Shown here: positions 43,927-53,523 of the stretch, one piece after another
Position numbering within the stretch: the first letter of the stretch is position 1
Layout of the letters: the number at the start of each line of letters is the position of its first letter
DNA from: RGIG2945 sp045540355
GTDB lineage: Bacteria; Bacillota; Clostridia; Oscillospirales; Acutalibacteraceae
Reading direction: 5' to 3'
DNA length: 63,496 nt
Assembly (NCBI GenBank): GCA_045540355.1
Contig: JAZQHB010000073.1
Location: forward strand, 1-63,496
Translations under genes and position numbers: made by a program
The notes under the pieces: model-generated
Seen by the model: only the letters and a program-made list of their open reading frames with translations
The model's database searches: none
Told to the model about the DNA's origin: nothing

Positions 43927-45009
43927 ATGGCAAGAGTTTATAATTTTTCAGCAGGTCCGTCAATTCTTCCCGAATCAGTCCTTAACAAGGCTGCAGACGA
44001 AATGCTTGACTACGAGGGTTCAGGACAGTCCGTAATGGAAATGTCTCACCGTTCAAAGACTTATGACAAGATCATCAAAGATGCAGAAGCATTGCTTCGC
44101 GAAATTATGGGTATCCCCTCAAACTACAAGGTTCTTTTCTTACAGGGTGGTGCTTCAACACAGTTTTCAGCTATCCCCTTGAACTTCATGAACGGTTCAG
44201 GTAAGGCTGACTATGTTATCACAGGTCAGTGGGCAAAGAAAGCTGCTAAAGAAGCTCAGAAGTACGGTGATGTTAAAATCATCGCTTCATCGGAAGACAA
44301 GACTTTCTCCTACATTCCGAAGCTCGACAAATCAACTTTCAGACCCGACGCAGACTATTTCTACATCTGCATGAACAACACAATCTACGGCACAGTTTAT
44401 AAAGAACTCCCCGACACAGGTGATGTTCCGCTTATCGCTGATATTTCATCATGCGTACTTTCAGAGCCTCTCGATGTTTCAAAGTTCGGTATGCTCTACT
44501 TTGGTGCACAGAAGAATGTTGCTCCCGCAGGTCTCACAGTTTGCATTATCCGTGAAGATTTACTCGGTAATGCTCGCGACATCACACCCACAATGCTTGA
44601 CTACAAGATTCACGCTGATGCTGAATCTCTTTACAATACACCGCCTTGCTACACAATCTACATCTGCAAGCTCGTTCTTGAATGGATCAAATCAATCGGC
44701 GGCATCGACGCTATCGCTGAAAGAAACCGCAACAAAGCAAAGATTCTCTACGATTTCCTTGATAACAGCAAGATGTTCAAGGGTACAGTTGTTCCCGAAG
44801 ACCGTTCACTCATGAATGTTCCCTTCATCACAGGTAACGATGAACTCGATGCTAAATTCGTTAAAGCTGCAACAGAAGCAGGCTTCGTAAACCTCAAGGG
44901 TCACAGAAGTGTTGGCGGTATGCGTGCTTCCATCTACAACGCAATGCCCACAGAAGGTGTCGTTGCTTTGGTTGACTTCATGAAGAAGTTCGAAGAAGAA
45001 AATTCATAA
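43927..45009 (+). CDS. serC: phosphoserine aminotransferase
   Basis: 360 residues, PLP-dependent, making phosphoserine from 3-phosphohydroxypyruvate. It opens with the family block YNFSAGPSILPESVL. The PLP lysine is in FGAQKNVAPAG, and GGMRASIYNAMP near the C-terminus binds phosphate. It starts at ATG behind GGAGG. It is followed 25 bases later by the dehydrogenase that makes its substrate, so the operon supplies serine from the glycolytic intermediate made by the divergent pgk operon. Confidence 0.97.
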   Translation: MARVYNFSAGPSILPESVLNKAADEMLDYEGSGQSVMEMSHRSKTYDKIIKDAEALLREIMGIPSNYKVLFLQGGASTQFSAIPLNFMNGSGKADYVITGQWAKKAAKEAQKYGDVKIIASSEDKTFSYIPKLDKSTFRPDADYFYICMNNTIYGTVYKELPDTGDVPLIADISSCVLSEPLDVSKFGMLYFGAQKNVAPAGLTVCIIREDLLGNARDITPTMLDYKIHADAESLYNTPPCYTIYICKLVLEWIKSIGGIDAIAERNRNKAKILYDFLDNSKMFKGTVVPEDRSLMNVPFITGNDELDAKFVKAATEAGFVNLKGHRSVGGMRASIYNAMPTEGVVALVDFMKKFEEENS

Positions 45010-45034
45010 TAGTTTTACCGAAAGGGTGTTAAAT

Positions 45035-46159
45035 ATGTATCAGGTTTTAACTCTTAATAAAATTGCAAAAATCGGTCTTGATAAGTTCTCCGCTGATTAT
45101 GTTTGCGGCGACGATATTCAGAATCCCGACGCTATAATGGTTCGTTCTGCAGTTATGCACGATATGGAGCTTTCAGCTTCTACATTGGCTATCGCCCGTG
45201 CAGGTGCAGGTGTTAACAACATTCCGCTTGACAAGTGTGCTGAACAGGGTATCGTAGTTTTCAATACTCCCGGTGCTAACGCAAACGCAGTTAAAGAGCT
45301 TGTTATCCTCGGTATGCTTTTAGCTTCAAGAAAAGTTGTTGACGCTATTGATTGGTGCAAAACTCTTGCAGGCGAAACAGGTGTTGCAAAGACAGTTGAA
45401 AAAGGTAAGTCTGCTTATGCAGGTCCCGAAATCAAAGGTAAGACATTAGGTGTTATCGGTCTCGGTGCTATCGGCCTTTTGGTTGCTAATGCAGCTATCG
45501 ACCTTGGTATGAGCGTAATCGGTTATGACCCCTTCCTTTCAGTTAAGGGTGCTCACGCTCTCAACGCAAAAGTTGAAATCGTTTCCGATATGGCTGAAAT
45601 CTTTGCAAACTGTGATTACATCTCAGTCCATGTTCCGCTTAATGACCAGACAAGAGGTCTTGTAAACAAAGACACAATCGCTACAATGAAAGACGGCGTT
45701 CGTATCCTCAACTTTGCAAGAGGCGAGCTTGTTGACACAGCTGACATCATTGAAGCACTCGACAGCGGCAAGGTTGCTTCTTATGTTGTTGACTTCCCGA
45801 CAGACGGCATCATCGGTGCAAAAGGCGTTATTGCTATTCCCCACCTTGGTGCTTCTACTCCTGAGTCTGAAGACAACTGTGCAATTATGGCTGCTGAAGA
45901 AATCAGAGCATATCTTGAAAACGGTTCAATCATCAATTCAGTTAATATGCCCTGCGTAACACTTCCGAAGTTTGCTGCAAAGAGAGTATGCGTAATTCAT
46001 AAGAAAGACGCTCTTTCAGCTGTTACAGAGGCTCTCAAGAATGCTGACAGCATCACAACTAACTCCAGAGGAGATTATTCCTACACGGTTGCTGATATGG
46101 CTGAAGCAGTTTCTCTTGACGGTATCGACGGAGTTATCAAAGTCCGCGTACTTGGCTAA
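45035..46159 (+). CDS. serA: D-3-phosphoglycerate dehydrogenase
   Basis: 374 residues. The NAD-binding motif is GVIGLGAIGLLVAN. Catalytic residues lie in NFARGELVD (Arg), with the His in PHLGASTPESE. The last ~65 residues look like a short or divergent ACT-type domain, which in relatives gives feedback control by serine. The start is ATG 45035 behind AAAGGGTG rather than the GTG nine bases earlier. It ends the operon at a terminator. Confidence 0.92.
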   Translation: MYQVLTLNKIAKIGLDKFSADYVCGDDIQNPDAIMVRSAVMHDMELSASTLAIARAGAGVNNIPLDKCAEQGIVVFNTPGANANAVKELVILGMLLASRKVVDAIDWCKTLAGETGVAKTVEKGKSAYAGPEIKGKTLGVIGLGAIGLLVANAAIDLGMSVIGYDPFLSVKGAHALNAKVEIVSDMAEIFANCDYISVHVPLNDQTRGLVNKDTIATMKDGVRILNFARGELVDTADIIEALDSGKVASYVVDFPTDGIIGAKGVIAIPHLGASTPESEDNCAIMAAEEIRAYLENGSIINSVNMPCVTLPKFAAKRVCVIHKKDALSAVTEALKNADSITTNSRGDYSYTVADMAEAVSLDGIDGVIKVRVLG

Positions 46160-46180
46160 TAAAACACTAAAACATAACAA

Positions 46181-46216
46181 AACGGTAATCTCAATTTGCG
46201 AGATTACCGTTTTTTG
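46181..46216 (+). terminator. terminator of serC-serA
   Basis: A perfect 12-bp stem AACGGTAATCTC (46181-46192) with 46200-46211, followed by TTTTT. Confidence 0.93.
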
Positions 46217-46235
46217 TTAGTGTCTTAAGACTTAA

Positions 46236-46270
46236 ACAAAAAGCCTTGCAGTTAAATTCTGCAAGGCTTT
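46236..46270 (-). terminator. terminator of rpsU
   Basis: A perfect 12-bp stem AAAGCCTTGCAG (46240-46251) with 46259-46270, followed on the minus strand by a T-rich run. It faces the serC-serA terminator. Confidence 0.92.
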
Positions 46271-46292
46271 AAAATGCTTTTTTCCGTACTGC

Positions 46293-46469
46293 TTATTTAT
46301 ACTTACGCTTACGAGCAGCTTCAGACTTTTTCTTGCGTCTTACGGAAGGCTTTTCATAGTGTTCTCTTTTACGAACTTCCTGAATAACACCGTCTCTGGA
46401 AGTCTGTCTTTTAAATCTTCTGAGAGCGCTATCCAAAGATTCGTTTTCCTTAACTTTTACCTGACTCAT
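46293..46469 (-). CDS. rpsU: 30S ribosomal protein S21
   Basis: 58 residues. The sequence starts MSQVKVKENESLDSALRRF, continues with KRQTSRDGVIQEVRKREHYEKPS and ends in a basic tail RRKKKSEAARKRKYK, matching bacterial S21 over its full length. The ATG at 46469 has GGAGGGAGGG just upstream. It has its own promoter and terminator, so it is transcribed alone. Confidence 0.95.
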   Translation of the reverse strand: MSQVKVKENESLDSALRRFKRQTSRDGVIQEVRKREHYEKPSVRRKKKSEAARKRKYK

Positions 46470-46545
46470 TCTATTCCCTCCCTCCGCTTATTGCAGGGAC
46501 AATTTACTTAATTTTGCGACCGGAAATTTACCGACCTTATGAAAT

Positions 46546-46574
46546 ACTATACTAAAATCACATTGGTTTGTCAA
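46546..46574 (-). promoter_or_regulatory. promoter of rpsU
   Basis: Minus strand TTGACA (46569-46574), 17 bases, TATAGT (46546-46551). Confidence 0.85.
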
Positions 46575-46592
46575 GTGCTTTTACGAGATTTT

Positions 46593-49004
46593 TTACGGTT
46601 TTAAAACAATGTTAACAAGTTTGCCTTTAACATAGAGCTCTTTTACAACATTCATACCGTTCATTGCTTCTGCAATTTTGGGATCCTTGTGAGCAAGGTC
46701 GATTGCATCGTCGGAGCTGATGTCTGTGGGAACAGTTATACGGGAACGGACTTTGCCGTTGATCTGAACAACGATTTCGATTGCTTCGTCAACACATTTT
46801 GCCTCGTCATAAGTCGGCCATTCGCCGTCAGCTGCCATCATCTTACCGAAACCGCATACTTCCCACATTTCCTCTGAAACATGAGGAGCGAAGGGGTTAA
46901 CAAGTAAAAGAAGTGCTTTGAGTTCGGCCTTATTGATTGCTCCCTTTGCATAGATTGCGTTGAGAAGTGTCATCAAAGCTGCGATAGCTGTGTTGTATTT
47001 GAGAGTTTCGATATCTTCTGTAACTTTCTTTATTGTTTTATGCATTGATGAAGAAAGTTCTTTTGAAAATTCGTCGCCGTCAACAAGGATTTCCTGCAAG
47101 TTCCAGATTCTGTCGATGAATCTCTTACAGCCCTTAACCGAGTTTTCTGACCAGGGAGCTGCCTGTTCATAGTCACCCATAAAGAGTACATAAGTACGAA
47201 GAACATCTGCACCGAATACATCAACAACTTCATTCGGGTCGATAACATTACCGCGTGACTTACTCATCTTAACACCATCGGGACCTAAGATAAGTCCCTG
47301 AGCAGTTCTCTTTGCATACGGTTCTGCATAGGGTGTTGCACCGATATCATAAAGGAACTTATGCCAGAAACGTGAATAGATAAGATGACGTGTAACGTGT
47401 TCCATACCGCCGTTGTACCAGTCAACGGGAAGCCAGTAATTGAGCTTGTCCTGATCAGCAAGACACTCGTCATTATGCGGGTCGATGTATCTTAAGAAAT
47501 ACCATGATGAACCTGCCCACTGAGGCATTGTATCAGTTTCTCTCTTTGCATCAGCACCACACTTGGGACACTTGCAGTTAACATAAGAATCAATCTTTGC
47601 AAGCGGACTTTCGCCGTCTGTACCGGGTTCGAAGTTTTCAACCTCGGGAAGTCTTAACGGAAGCTCTTCATAAGGAACAGCGACCATACCGCACTTGTCA
47701 CAATGAACAATCGGAATCGGTTCACCCCAATATCTTTGACGGTTGAACGCCCAGTCTTTCATCTTATACTGAACGCCGCCTTCACCGATGCCTTTTTCCT
47801 GTAAAACTTCAATCATCTTTGCGATTGAGTCTTTCTTATTATCAAGACCGTTGAGGAAATCGGAGTTAACCATTTCACCGTCGCCTGTGTAAGCAGCTTC
47901 TTCAATGTTGCCGCCCTTGATAACTTCGATGATGTCAATGCCGAACTTCTTTGCAAAATCGTAGTCACGGTCATCATGTGCCGGTACTGCCATAATAGCA
48001 CCTGTACCGTAACCCATCATAACATAGTCAGATATGTAAATGGGGATATCCTTGCCGTTTACGGGATTCTTTGCAGTGATACCTGCAATCTTGATACCTG
48101 TCTTATCTTTTACAAGCTGAGTGCGTTCAAATTCTGTTTTCTTTGCACATTCTGCTCTGTATGCAAGAATTTCGTCCATATTGGAAATCTTGTCAGCGTA
48201 TTTATCAATAATCGGATGCTCGGGAGCCATAACCATAAATGTTACACCGAAAAGAGTATCAGGACGAGTTGTGTATATCCTGAGTTCTTCTGAAATTTCA
48301 TTAAGGCTGAAGTTTACGAATGCACCACGGGATTTACCGATCCAGTTAACCTGCTGAAGCTTGATGTTCGGAAGATAATCAACATCGTTAAGACCTTCAA
48401 GAAGCTTGTCTGCATACTCGGTAATTCTTAAATACCAAACATCCTTGGACTTCTGAACAACATCGCTGTGGCAGATGTCGCACTTACCGCCCTGAGAGTC
48501 CTCGTTTGAAAGAACAACCTTACAAGACGGGCAGTAGTTAACAAGAGTCTTATCACGGAAAGCAAGTCCGTTTTCAAACATCTTGAGGAAAATCCACTGT
48601 GTCCATTTGTAATATTTTTCATCGGTTGTATCAATTACTCTTGAATAGTCAAATGAAAAACCGACTCTCTTCAACTGACTTGTGAACTTTTCGATGTTCA
48701 TGTCAGTAACTTTTCTCGGGTGAATACCTGTCTTGATTGCATAGTTCTCTGTCGGAAGACCGTAAGCGTCAAAGCCAATCGGGAACAACACATTGTAGCC
48801 CTGAAGTCTTCTTTTTCTTGATACTACCTCAAGGCCGCTGTAAGCCTTGATGTGACCGACATGCATACCTGCACCTGACGGATAGGGGAATTCAACAAGT
48901 CCGTAGAATTTGGGCTTTTCGGAATTATCCTGAGCCTCAAAAACCTTGGCTTCTTCCCATTTTTTCTGCCACTTTTGTTCTGTGGTTTTAAAATCGTAGT
49001 TCAT
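46593..49004 (-). CDS. leuS: leucyl-tRNA synthetase
   Basis: 803 residues, the usual bacterial length. Class I motifs are FPYPSGAGMHVGH (HIGH-type) and KMSKSRGN (KMSKS). The CP1 editing domain is present with TTRPDTLFGVTF and AHDDRDYDFAKK. CPSC/CDIC and CDKC/CPKC zinc-type pairs are also visible. It starts at ATG behind AAAGGATG, 13 bases after rsfS. No T-box leader precedes it. It is the last gene of the comEB-nadD-yqeK-rsfS-leuS unit. Confidence 0.98.
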   Translation of the reverse strand: MNYDFKTTEQKWQKKWEEAKVFEAQDNSEKPKFYGLVEFPYPSGAGMHVGHIKAYSGLEVVSRKRRLQGYNVLFPIGFDAYGLPTENYAIKTGIHPRKVTDMNIEKFTSQLKRVGFSFDYSRVIDTTDEKYYKWTQWIFLKMFENGLAFRDKTLVNYCPSCKVVLSNEDSQGGKCDICHSDVVQKSKDVWYLRITEYADKLLEGLNDVDYLPNIKLQQVNWIGKSRGAFVNFSLNEISEELRIYTTRPDTLFGVTFMVMAPEHPIIDKYADKISNMDEILAYRAECAKKTEFERTQLVKDKTGIKIAGITAKNPVNGKDIPIYISDYVMMGYGTGAIMAVPAHDDRDYDFAKKFGIDIIEVIKGGNIEEAAYTGDGEMVNSDFLNGLDNKKDSIAKMIEVLQEKGIGEGGVQYKMKDWAFNRQRYWGEPIPIVHCDKCGMVAVPYEELPLRLPEVENFEPGTDGESPLAKIDSYVNCKCPKCGADAKRETDTMPQWAGSSWYFLRYIDPHNDECLADQDKLNYWLPVDWYNGGMEHVTRHLIYSRFWHKFLYDIGATPYAEPYAKRTAQGLILGPDGVKMSKSRGNVIDPNEVVDVFGADVLRTYVLFMGDYEQAAPWSENSVKGCKRFIDRIWNLQEILVDGDEFSKELSSSMHKTIKKVTEDIETLKYNTAIAALMTLLNAIYAKGAINKAELKALLLLVNPFAPHVSEEMWEVCGFGKMMAADGEWPTYDEAKCVDEAIEIVVQINGKVRSRITVPTDISSDDAIDLAHKDPKIAEAMNGMNVVKELYVKGKLVNIVLKP

Positions 49005-49017
49005 TTTCTATCATCCT

Positions 49018-49371
49018 TTAATCTGTTAATATATCACTTAAATCCAAAACGGGAGCATCTGCCCACAAGCGTTCAAGATTATATAATTCTCTGCTTTCTT
49101 TCTGGAAAATATGGACTACAACACTGCCGTAGTCAAGCAAAGTCCAGCCTGTTGAACGGCCCTGAATTCTCAAGGGCTCGATGCCTTGTTCCTGAAGATG
49201 AAACTCAACATCATCAACAAGTGCTCTGACATGTGTGTTTGAAGTTGCGGTTGCAAGAACAAAGTAATCTGCAACAATAGTAAGCTCCTCAATGGCAATT
49301 GCAGAAATATCCATAGCCTTTTTTCCATCGAGAATTTTTACTGCTGCTAAAGCTAATTCTTTTGGTGTCAT
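49018..49371 (-). CDS. rsfS: ribosomal silencing factor RsfS
   Basis: 117 residues. The family pattern ADYFVLATATSNTHVRALVDDVE and RIQGRSTGWTLLDYGSVVVHIF is clear. It binds L14 on the 50S subunit and blocks subunit joining under low nutrients. The ATG overlaps the yqeK stop (ATGA). It is in the conserved nadD-yqeK-rsfS order. Confidence 0.95.
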   Translation of the reverse strand: MTPKELALAAVKILDGKKAMDISAIAIEELTIVADYFVLATATSNTHVRALVDDVEFHLQEQGIEPLRIQGRSTGWTLLDYGSVVVHIFQKESRELYNLERLWADAPVLDLSDILTD

Positions 49372-49946
49372 ACTATCTTTCCTTTCATATAGTAATCAAC
49401 ATTAAGTTGATTATATGCATCTAAACTGTTGGGTGAAATCACCCTTTTATTCTGTGATAAATCGGAGATTGTAAATTGTAATGCGATAAACATTGCTTGC
49501 TCAAGGCTGACTTTTGCCGCTTCACGCATTTCTTCAACTCCGTTATAATCCCGTTCTTCTGAGATGTAGTCAGCAATATATATTACTTTTTCGAGCACAC
49601 TCATATCTGCCCTTGCGGTTGTGTGATATCTTACCGCATTGAGTGTGTCAAGGTCTGTTATACCGAGCTTTGTTTTGAGATAAGCATATCCTGCAATGGA
49701 GTGCCATAATTTGGGGTTAGCGTATTCTACATGGGTCATGACTATATCTGCAGAAAGTATTGTCTGCAGCTGCTCTTTTCCGCTTCTGTCTTTCATTATA
49801 TCATGTAAAATTCCGCAAAGGTAAGCCTTATCAACATCAGCCCCGTATATTTTTGCAAGCTCAACTGCGGTTTTTGCAACATTCACCGAATGGGCAAATC
49901 TTTTCGGACTTTCCATTTTTTCGGCAAGTTTAAGATAGTCAGTCAA
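49368..49946 (-). CDS. yqeK: YqeK family HD-domain diadenosine tetraphosphatase
   Basis: 192 residues. HD metal motifs are RFAHSVNV, LCGILHDIMKD and VRYHTTARADM. Family members hydrolyse Ap4A symmetrically to ADP. The start is TTG with AAAGGAAG 7 bases upstream; it overlaps nadD by 8 bases. It lies between nadD and rsfS as in most Firmicutes. Confidence 0.93.
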   Translation of the reverse strand: MTDYLKLAEKMESPKRFAHSVNVAKTAVELAKIYGADVDKAYLCGILHDIMKDRSGKEQLQTILSADIVMTHVEYANPKLWHSIAGYAYLKTKLGITDLDTLNAVRYHTTARADMSVLEKVIYIADYISEERDYNGVEEMREAAKVSLEQAMFIALQFTISDLSQNKRVISPNSLDAYNQLNVDYYMKGKIV

Positions 49947-50520
49947 GATAAAGCTTCCTTTCCTTTATATAGTCTGCAACTTTTTGAGGCAGATAATCAT
50001 TGATGTCAGCGTGGTCTGCAACAGCTTGTCTTATAAAGGTTGAACTCATTTCAATCGGCTTTGCCGATGAAAGATAAACTTGGTCGTCATTCGTGAAAAA
50101 ATCCGGGAGAGTCAGTTCTTTGTTCTCTCTGCCGACACAACAGAGTGTGCAGAGCTCTAAAATATCTTTATAGCGATACCATTTTGAAAAATACTCAAGC
50201 ATATCGGAGCCTATTATAAGGAAAAGAGAATCATTAGAGTGTTTTTCTTTGAGCGAAGTCAGAGTATCATAGGTATAGCTTTTGCCGCCTCGTTTTATCT
50301 CAATATCGCTGACCTCATATAAATCGGAATCAAAAGCCAAGTTGCACATTTCAAAACGGCTTGCCGCATCAGATGAATTATATTCAGTCTTATGAGGTGC
50401 AACAAAAGTCGGAATAACGATTATTTTATCAAGGTTCAATTCGTCAGCAATACTTTTTGCAAGATGAAGATGACCGTTATGAGGAGGGTCGAATGTACCG
50501 CCGAATACTCCGATTTTCAA
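49939..50520 (-). CDS. nadD: nicotinate-nucleotide adenylyltransferase
   Basis: 193 residues making deamido-NAD in NAD synthesis. The nucleotidyltransferase motif is GGTFDPPHNGHLHLA (residues ~6-20), and the C-terminal MSSTFIRQAV is the ISSTxxR motif. The start is TTG directly abutting the comEB stop codon, with AGAGGA inside the end of comEB, which suggests translational coupling. Confidence 0.95.
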   Translation of the reverse strand: MKIGVFGGTFDPPHNGHLHLAKSIADELNLDKIIVIPTFVAPHKTEYNSSDAASRFEMCNLAFDSDLYEVSDIEIKRGGKSYTYDTLTSLKEKHSNDSLFLIIGSDMLEYFSKWYRYKDILELCTLCCVGRENKELTLPDFFTNDDQVYLSSAKPIEMSSTFIRQAVADHADINDYLPQKVADYIKERKLYLD

Positions 50521-51018
50521 TTAGATGTCATCCTCTCTGAAATTGATAAGAATCTCATCGGGTAATGAGGTGAGCTTTGTGTATTTGATGCCCGCAGCAT
50601 CAAACATTCTCTTTGAAGCACGGTTACCGGGAGTTCCGTTATACTTGTCGGAAATATAGATTACTTCTCTTATGCCGCTTTGAATGATAGCTTTTGCACA
50701 TTCATTGCAAGGGAAAAGTGCGACATAAATTCTGCAACCCTGAAGATTGTTTCCGCCGCTGTTTAAAATTGCATTGAGCTCTGCGTGGCACACATAAGGA
50801 TATTTCGTGTCGTATTCGTCACCTTCACGGTCCCACGGAAATTCGTCGTCATCGCAACCTTTGGGAAATCCGTTGTAGCCGACAGACATGATTCTGTTGT
50901 TGTCATTGACGATACAGGCACCAACCTGAGTGGAGGGATCCTTACTGCGATATGCGGAAAGTAAAGCCAATCCCATAAAATATTCGTCCCAAGAAATATA
51001 TCCGTCTCGTTTTGCCAT
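50521..51018 (-). CDS. comEB: dCMP deaminase / ComEB family cytidine deaminase
   Basis: 165 residues. The zinc site is CHAELNAIL (His and catalytic Glu) and PCNECAKAI (PCxxC). An additional zinc-type region lies near GYNGFPKGCDDDEF, as in dCMP deaminases. It supplies dUMP for thymidylate synthesis. It starts at ATG behind GGGAGG and is the first gene of the five-gene leftward unit. Assignment as dCMP deaminase is firm; the comEB name is by homology only. Confidence 0.88.
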   Translation of the reverse strand: MAKRDGYISWDEYFMGLALLSAYRSKDPSTQVGACIVNDNNRIMSVGYNGFPKGCDDDEFPWDREGDEYDTKYPYVCHAELNAILNSGGNNLQGCRIYVALFPCNECAKAIIQSGIREVIYISDKYNGTPGNRASKRMFDAAGIKYTKLTSLPDEILINFREDDI

Positions 51019-51173
51019 AACGAAAGCCTCCCATACAATATACTTACCATTAAGAGTACCACATTAAATTGATTTTGTAAAGCTTCCGATTAACTATAAA
51101 TCGAAACTTTTTTGCACAAAAAGAGTAAATTGAAAAAATTTTTGATGTTTTTTATAAAAATACATTATTTTTC

Positions 51174-51202
51174 TTGACAATAATATGTGTTTGTGATAAC
51201 AT
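51174..51202 (+). promoter_or_regulatory. promoter of the FIVAR/cohesin/dockerin gene
   Basis: TTGACA (51174-51179), 17 bases, TAACAT (51197-51202), about 40 bases before the ATG. Confidence 0.75.
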
Positions 51203-51241
51203 AATTTCGGATTATTAACCAGTAGAAAGGGGTTATTGCAC

Positions 51242-53416
51242 ATGAAAATTATCTCAATGATAATGGCTCTCATTATGGCATTAACATCACTTCCGTTCTT
51301 CGGATTCTCTGACAATGGTGCAGATGTTCCCGAGACAAACGGTGTTATTGCTGAAGAAAAATCAGAAGTTTTGGTTAAAGACGAGGAAGCAATCGTTGTT
51401 CCCGACGCTTTGGCTGATTACACACAGCTTGAACTTGCTAAGACAAAGATTCCCGCTGATTTAAGTGTTTATACAACAGACAGCGTTGCAGCTTTGCAGG
51501 CAGTTCTTGATTCAATCAATTATAATCTCTCTTCAGACAAACAGGCTCAGGTTGATGCTTGGACACAGGCTATCCTTGATGCAGTTAAAAACCTTGAAAT
51601 CGGTCCTGCTGATTATAGTGATGTAATCGCTGCAAGAGCAGAGGTTTATGCACTTAACAGAGAAAACTATTATGATTTCGCATATCTTGATAAGGTTATC
51701 GAAGAAATCAACTGGGATTTGATGGCTAACGAACAGTCAATCGTTGACGGTTATGCAAAAACAATCAGAGAAGCTATCGCTGCTTTGATTCCGCTTCCGG
51801 CTGATTACACAGCAGTTAATGCAGCTAAAGCTAAGATTCCCGCAAATCTTGAGATGTATACAGATGACTCTGTTGCATACCTCAACAATATTCTCGAATC
51901 AACTCCCGATAATCTCACAATCCTCGACCAGTACAGAGTTGATATCTATGCACAGTCAATTGAACAGGCTATCAGACTTTTGGTACCTGCTTGCTATGCA
52001 TCAATTTCTCTCTCAACGAATGTGGCATCTGCAGGTATTGATGATATTGTTACTGTTGATGTTAAGCTCAGCACAACATATTACATCGGCATGAGCCAGT
52101 TCGTAGTTTTCTATGATAAAACTCAGTTTGACATTATCGGCTCAGGTAAATCTGCTATCACAGTTTGTGATGCACTCACAAGTGCAGGTTCAATCACTTG
52201 CTCAACAACAAACCCGGCTTCTCAGTATCCGTCAACATTTACTGACGAAATGAAAGCTCAGTACGGTATGGTAATCGTTAAGTTCTCACCCTATGCAACA
52301 GCTGAAAATCTTCCGATGTTCTCATATTCAGATACTGTCTTCTCATTCCAGCTTAAAGTAAGAGATGATATTTCTCAGGATACACACGCAAGAATCTTTG
52401 TAAGTGAAGATTCAGTTAATGTTGCTAAGAATGTATATTGCTACTACAAACCCGATTCAAAAGCTTCCAGCTTAACAACAACAACCGGTATGGAATACAT
52501 TCTCAGCTATGCTGACTTATCAATAACTATCGACTTCATCGAAGAAGAACTTCCGGCTGACTACACTTTGGTTGAAGAAGCTATCGCATCTATCCCCGAA
52601 AATCTTCACGGTACATATACAGAAGAAACAATCAAAGCAGTTGAAGATGCAGTTGCAGCAGTTGTTTACGGTCTTAAGATAAGCGACCAGGAAATTGTTA
52701 ACGGATTTGCTGCAAAGATTTCAGAAGCAGTTTCAAAGCTTGAAGTTAAGCCTACACCAGCTGACTACTCAGAGGTTAACAAAATCATTGATGAATACTA
52801 TGCAAGAAAAGAAGCAATTAAATCAATTCATTCAATTCTTATCATTCAGGCTGCTATGAACAGAGTTGAGGTTGCAATCCTTAGAGTTAACTGGGATTTG
52901 ACAATTGATGACCAGGCAACAGTTGATGCTTATATTCCCACAATCAGAGCTGCTATGGATAACCTTGAAGCTCAGATTAAAAAGGTTGAGCTTATCGCTC
53001 CCATGCTTGATGCAAAAATCGAAATTGATTTTTATTACAATGCTATCTACAACCTTGAAGAAGGTGTAACAGATATCGATGAGAGAATCGACAGAGTTGA
53101 AGGTGTTGAAATCAAGTATGTTGAAACTTCGAACGGTTTCGGTACAGGTTCAAAGGTTGAAGTTTATTTCAATGATGAACTCTTTAAGGCATACAACATT
53201 GTAATTTTCGGCGACATCAACGGTGACGGCTGGATGGATATTTCAGACGTAAGAGCACTCAAAGCAATCGCTGACGGTACAGTTGAATATGACGAATTTG
53301 ACCCCTACTGCATCGCAGCTGATGTAAATCAGGACTACTTCGTTGATGAACTTGATGTGGAACTCTTGTTAAGCGTTGTAATGTTTGGCGAAGGATACAT
53401 CTGGCAGACATACTAA
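51242..53416 (+). CDS. secreted modular protein: FIVAR-like repeats, cohesin-like domain, C-terminal dockerin
   Basis: 724 residues. A signal peptide is at residues 1-~20. Five FIVAR-like repeats each open with ADYT/ADYS at residues 58, 123, 187, 439 and 507 and carry the PANL..TxDSVAxL..DQxxVD pattern. Repeats 3 and 4 are separated by a cohesin-like beta-sandwich (about 250-438; MSQFVVFYDKTQFDI). The C-terminus holds a type I dockerin with two calcium loops, DINGDGWMDISD (from 658) and DVNQDYFVDELD. The ATG at 51242 is chosen because AAAGGGG is 9 bases upstream. No sortase motif or catalytic domain is visible. The likely role is an adhesion or scaffold subunit assembling on the cell surface through cohesin-dockerin contacts. 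Confidence 0.8.
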   Translation: MKIISMIMALIMALTSLPFFGFSDNGADVPETNGVIAEEKSEVLVKDEEAIVVPDALADYTQLELAKTKIPADLSVYTTDSVAALQAVLDSINYNLSSDKQAQVDAWTQAILDAVKNLEIGPADYSDVIAARAEVYALNRENYYDFAYLDKVIEEINWDLMANEQSIVDGYAKTIREAIAALIPLPADYTAVNAAKAKIPANLEMYTDDSVAYLNNILESTPDNLTILDQYRVDIYAQSIEQAIRLLVPACYASISLSTNVASAGIDDIVTVDVKLSTTYYIGMSQFVVFYDKTQFDIIGSGKSAITVCDALTSAGSITCSTTNPASQYPSTFTDEMKAQYGMVIVKFSPYATAENLPMFSYSDTVFSFQLKVRDDISQDTHARIFVSEDSVNVAKNVYCYYKPDSKASSLTTTTGMEYILSYADLSITIDFIEEELPADYTLVEEAIASIPENLHGTYTEETIKAVEDAVAAVVYGLKISDQEIVNGFAAKISEAVSKLEVKPTPADYSEVNKIIDEYYARKEAIKSIHSILIIQAAMNRVEVAILRVNWDLTIDDQATVDAYIPTIRAAMDNLEAQIKKVELIAPMLDAKIEIDFYYNAIYNLEEGVTDIDERIDRVEGVEIKYVETSNGFGTGSKVEVYFNDELFKAYNIVIFGDINGDGWMDISDVRALKAIADGTVEYDEFDPYCIAADVNQDYFVDELDVELLLSVVMFGEGYIWQTY

Positions 53417-53430
53417 TATCAAATATAACA

Positions 53431-53462
53431 AAAAGAAGGACTGTGAAAGCAGTCCTTCTTTT
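53431..53462 (+). terminator. bidirectional terminator between the dockerin gene and the divergent GDPD gene
   Basis: An 11-bp stem AAGAAGGACTG (53433-53443) with 53450-53460, flanked by A-run and T-run, so it can serve both converging genes. Confidence 0.9.
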
Positions 53463-53523
53463 AATAATTGTGGGTTTCAACCACACCCAAATATATTTTA
53501 TAGATACGATAAAAGAGTTTTTC

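Noticed and set aside
49005..51240. T-box leader controlling leuS, and likewise before pheS
   Set aside because: leuS starts 13 bases after rsfS inside an operon, and the pheS leader is only ~70 bases. No T-box core sequence is present.
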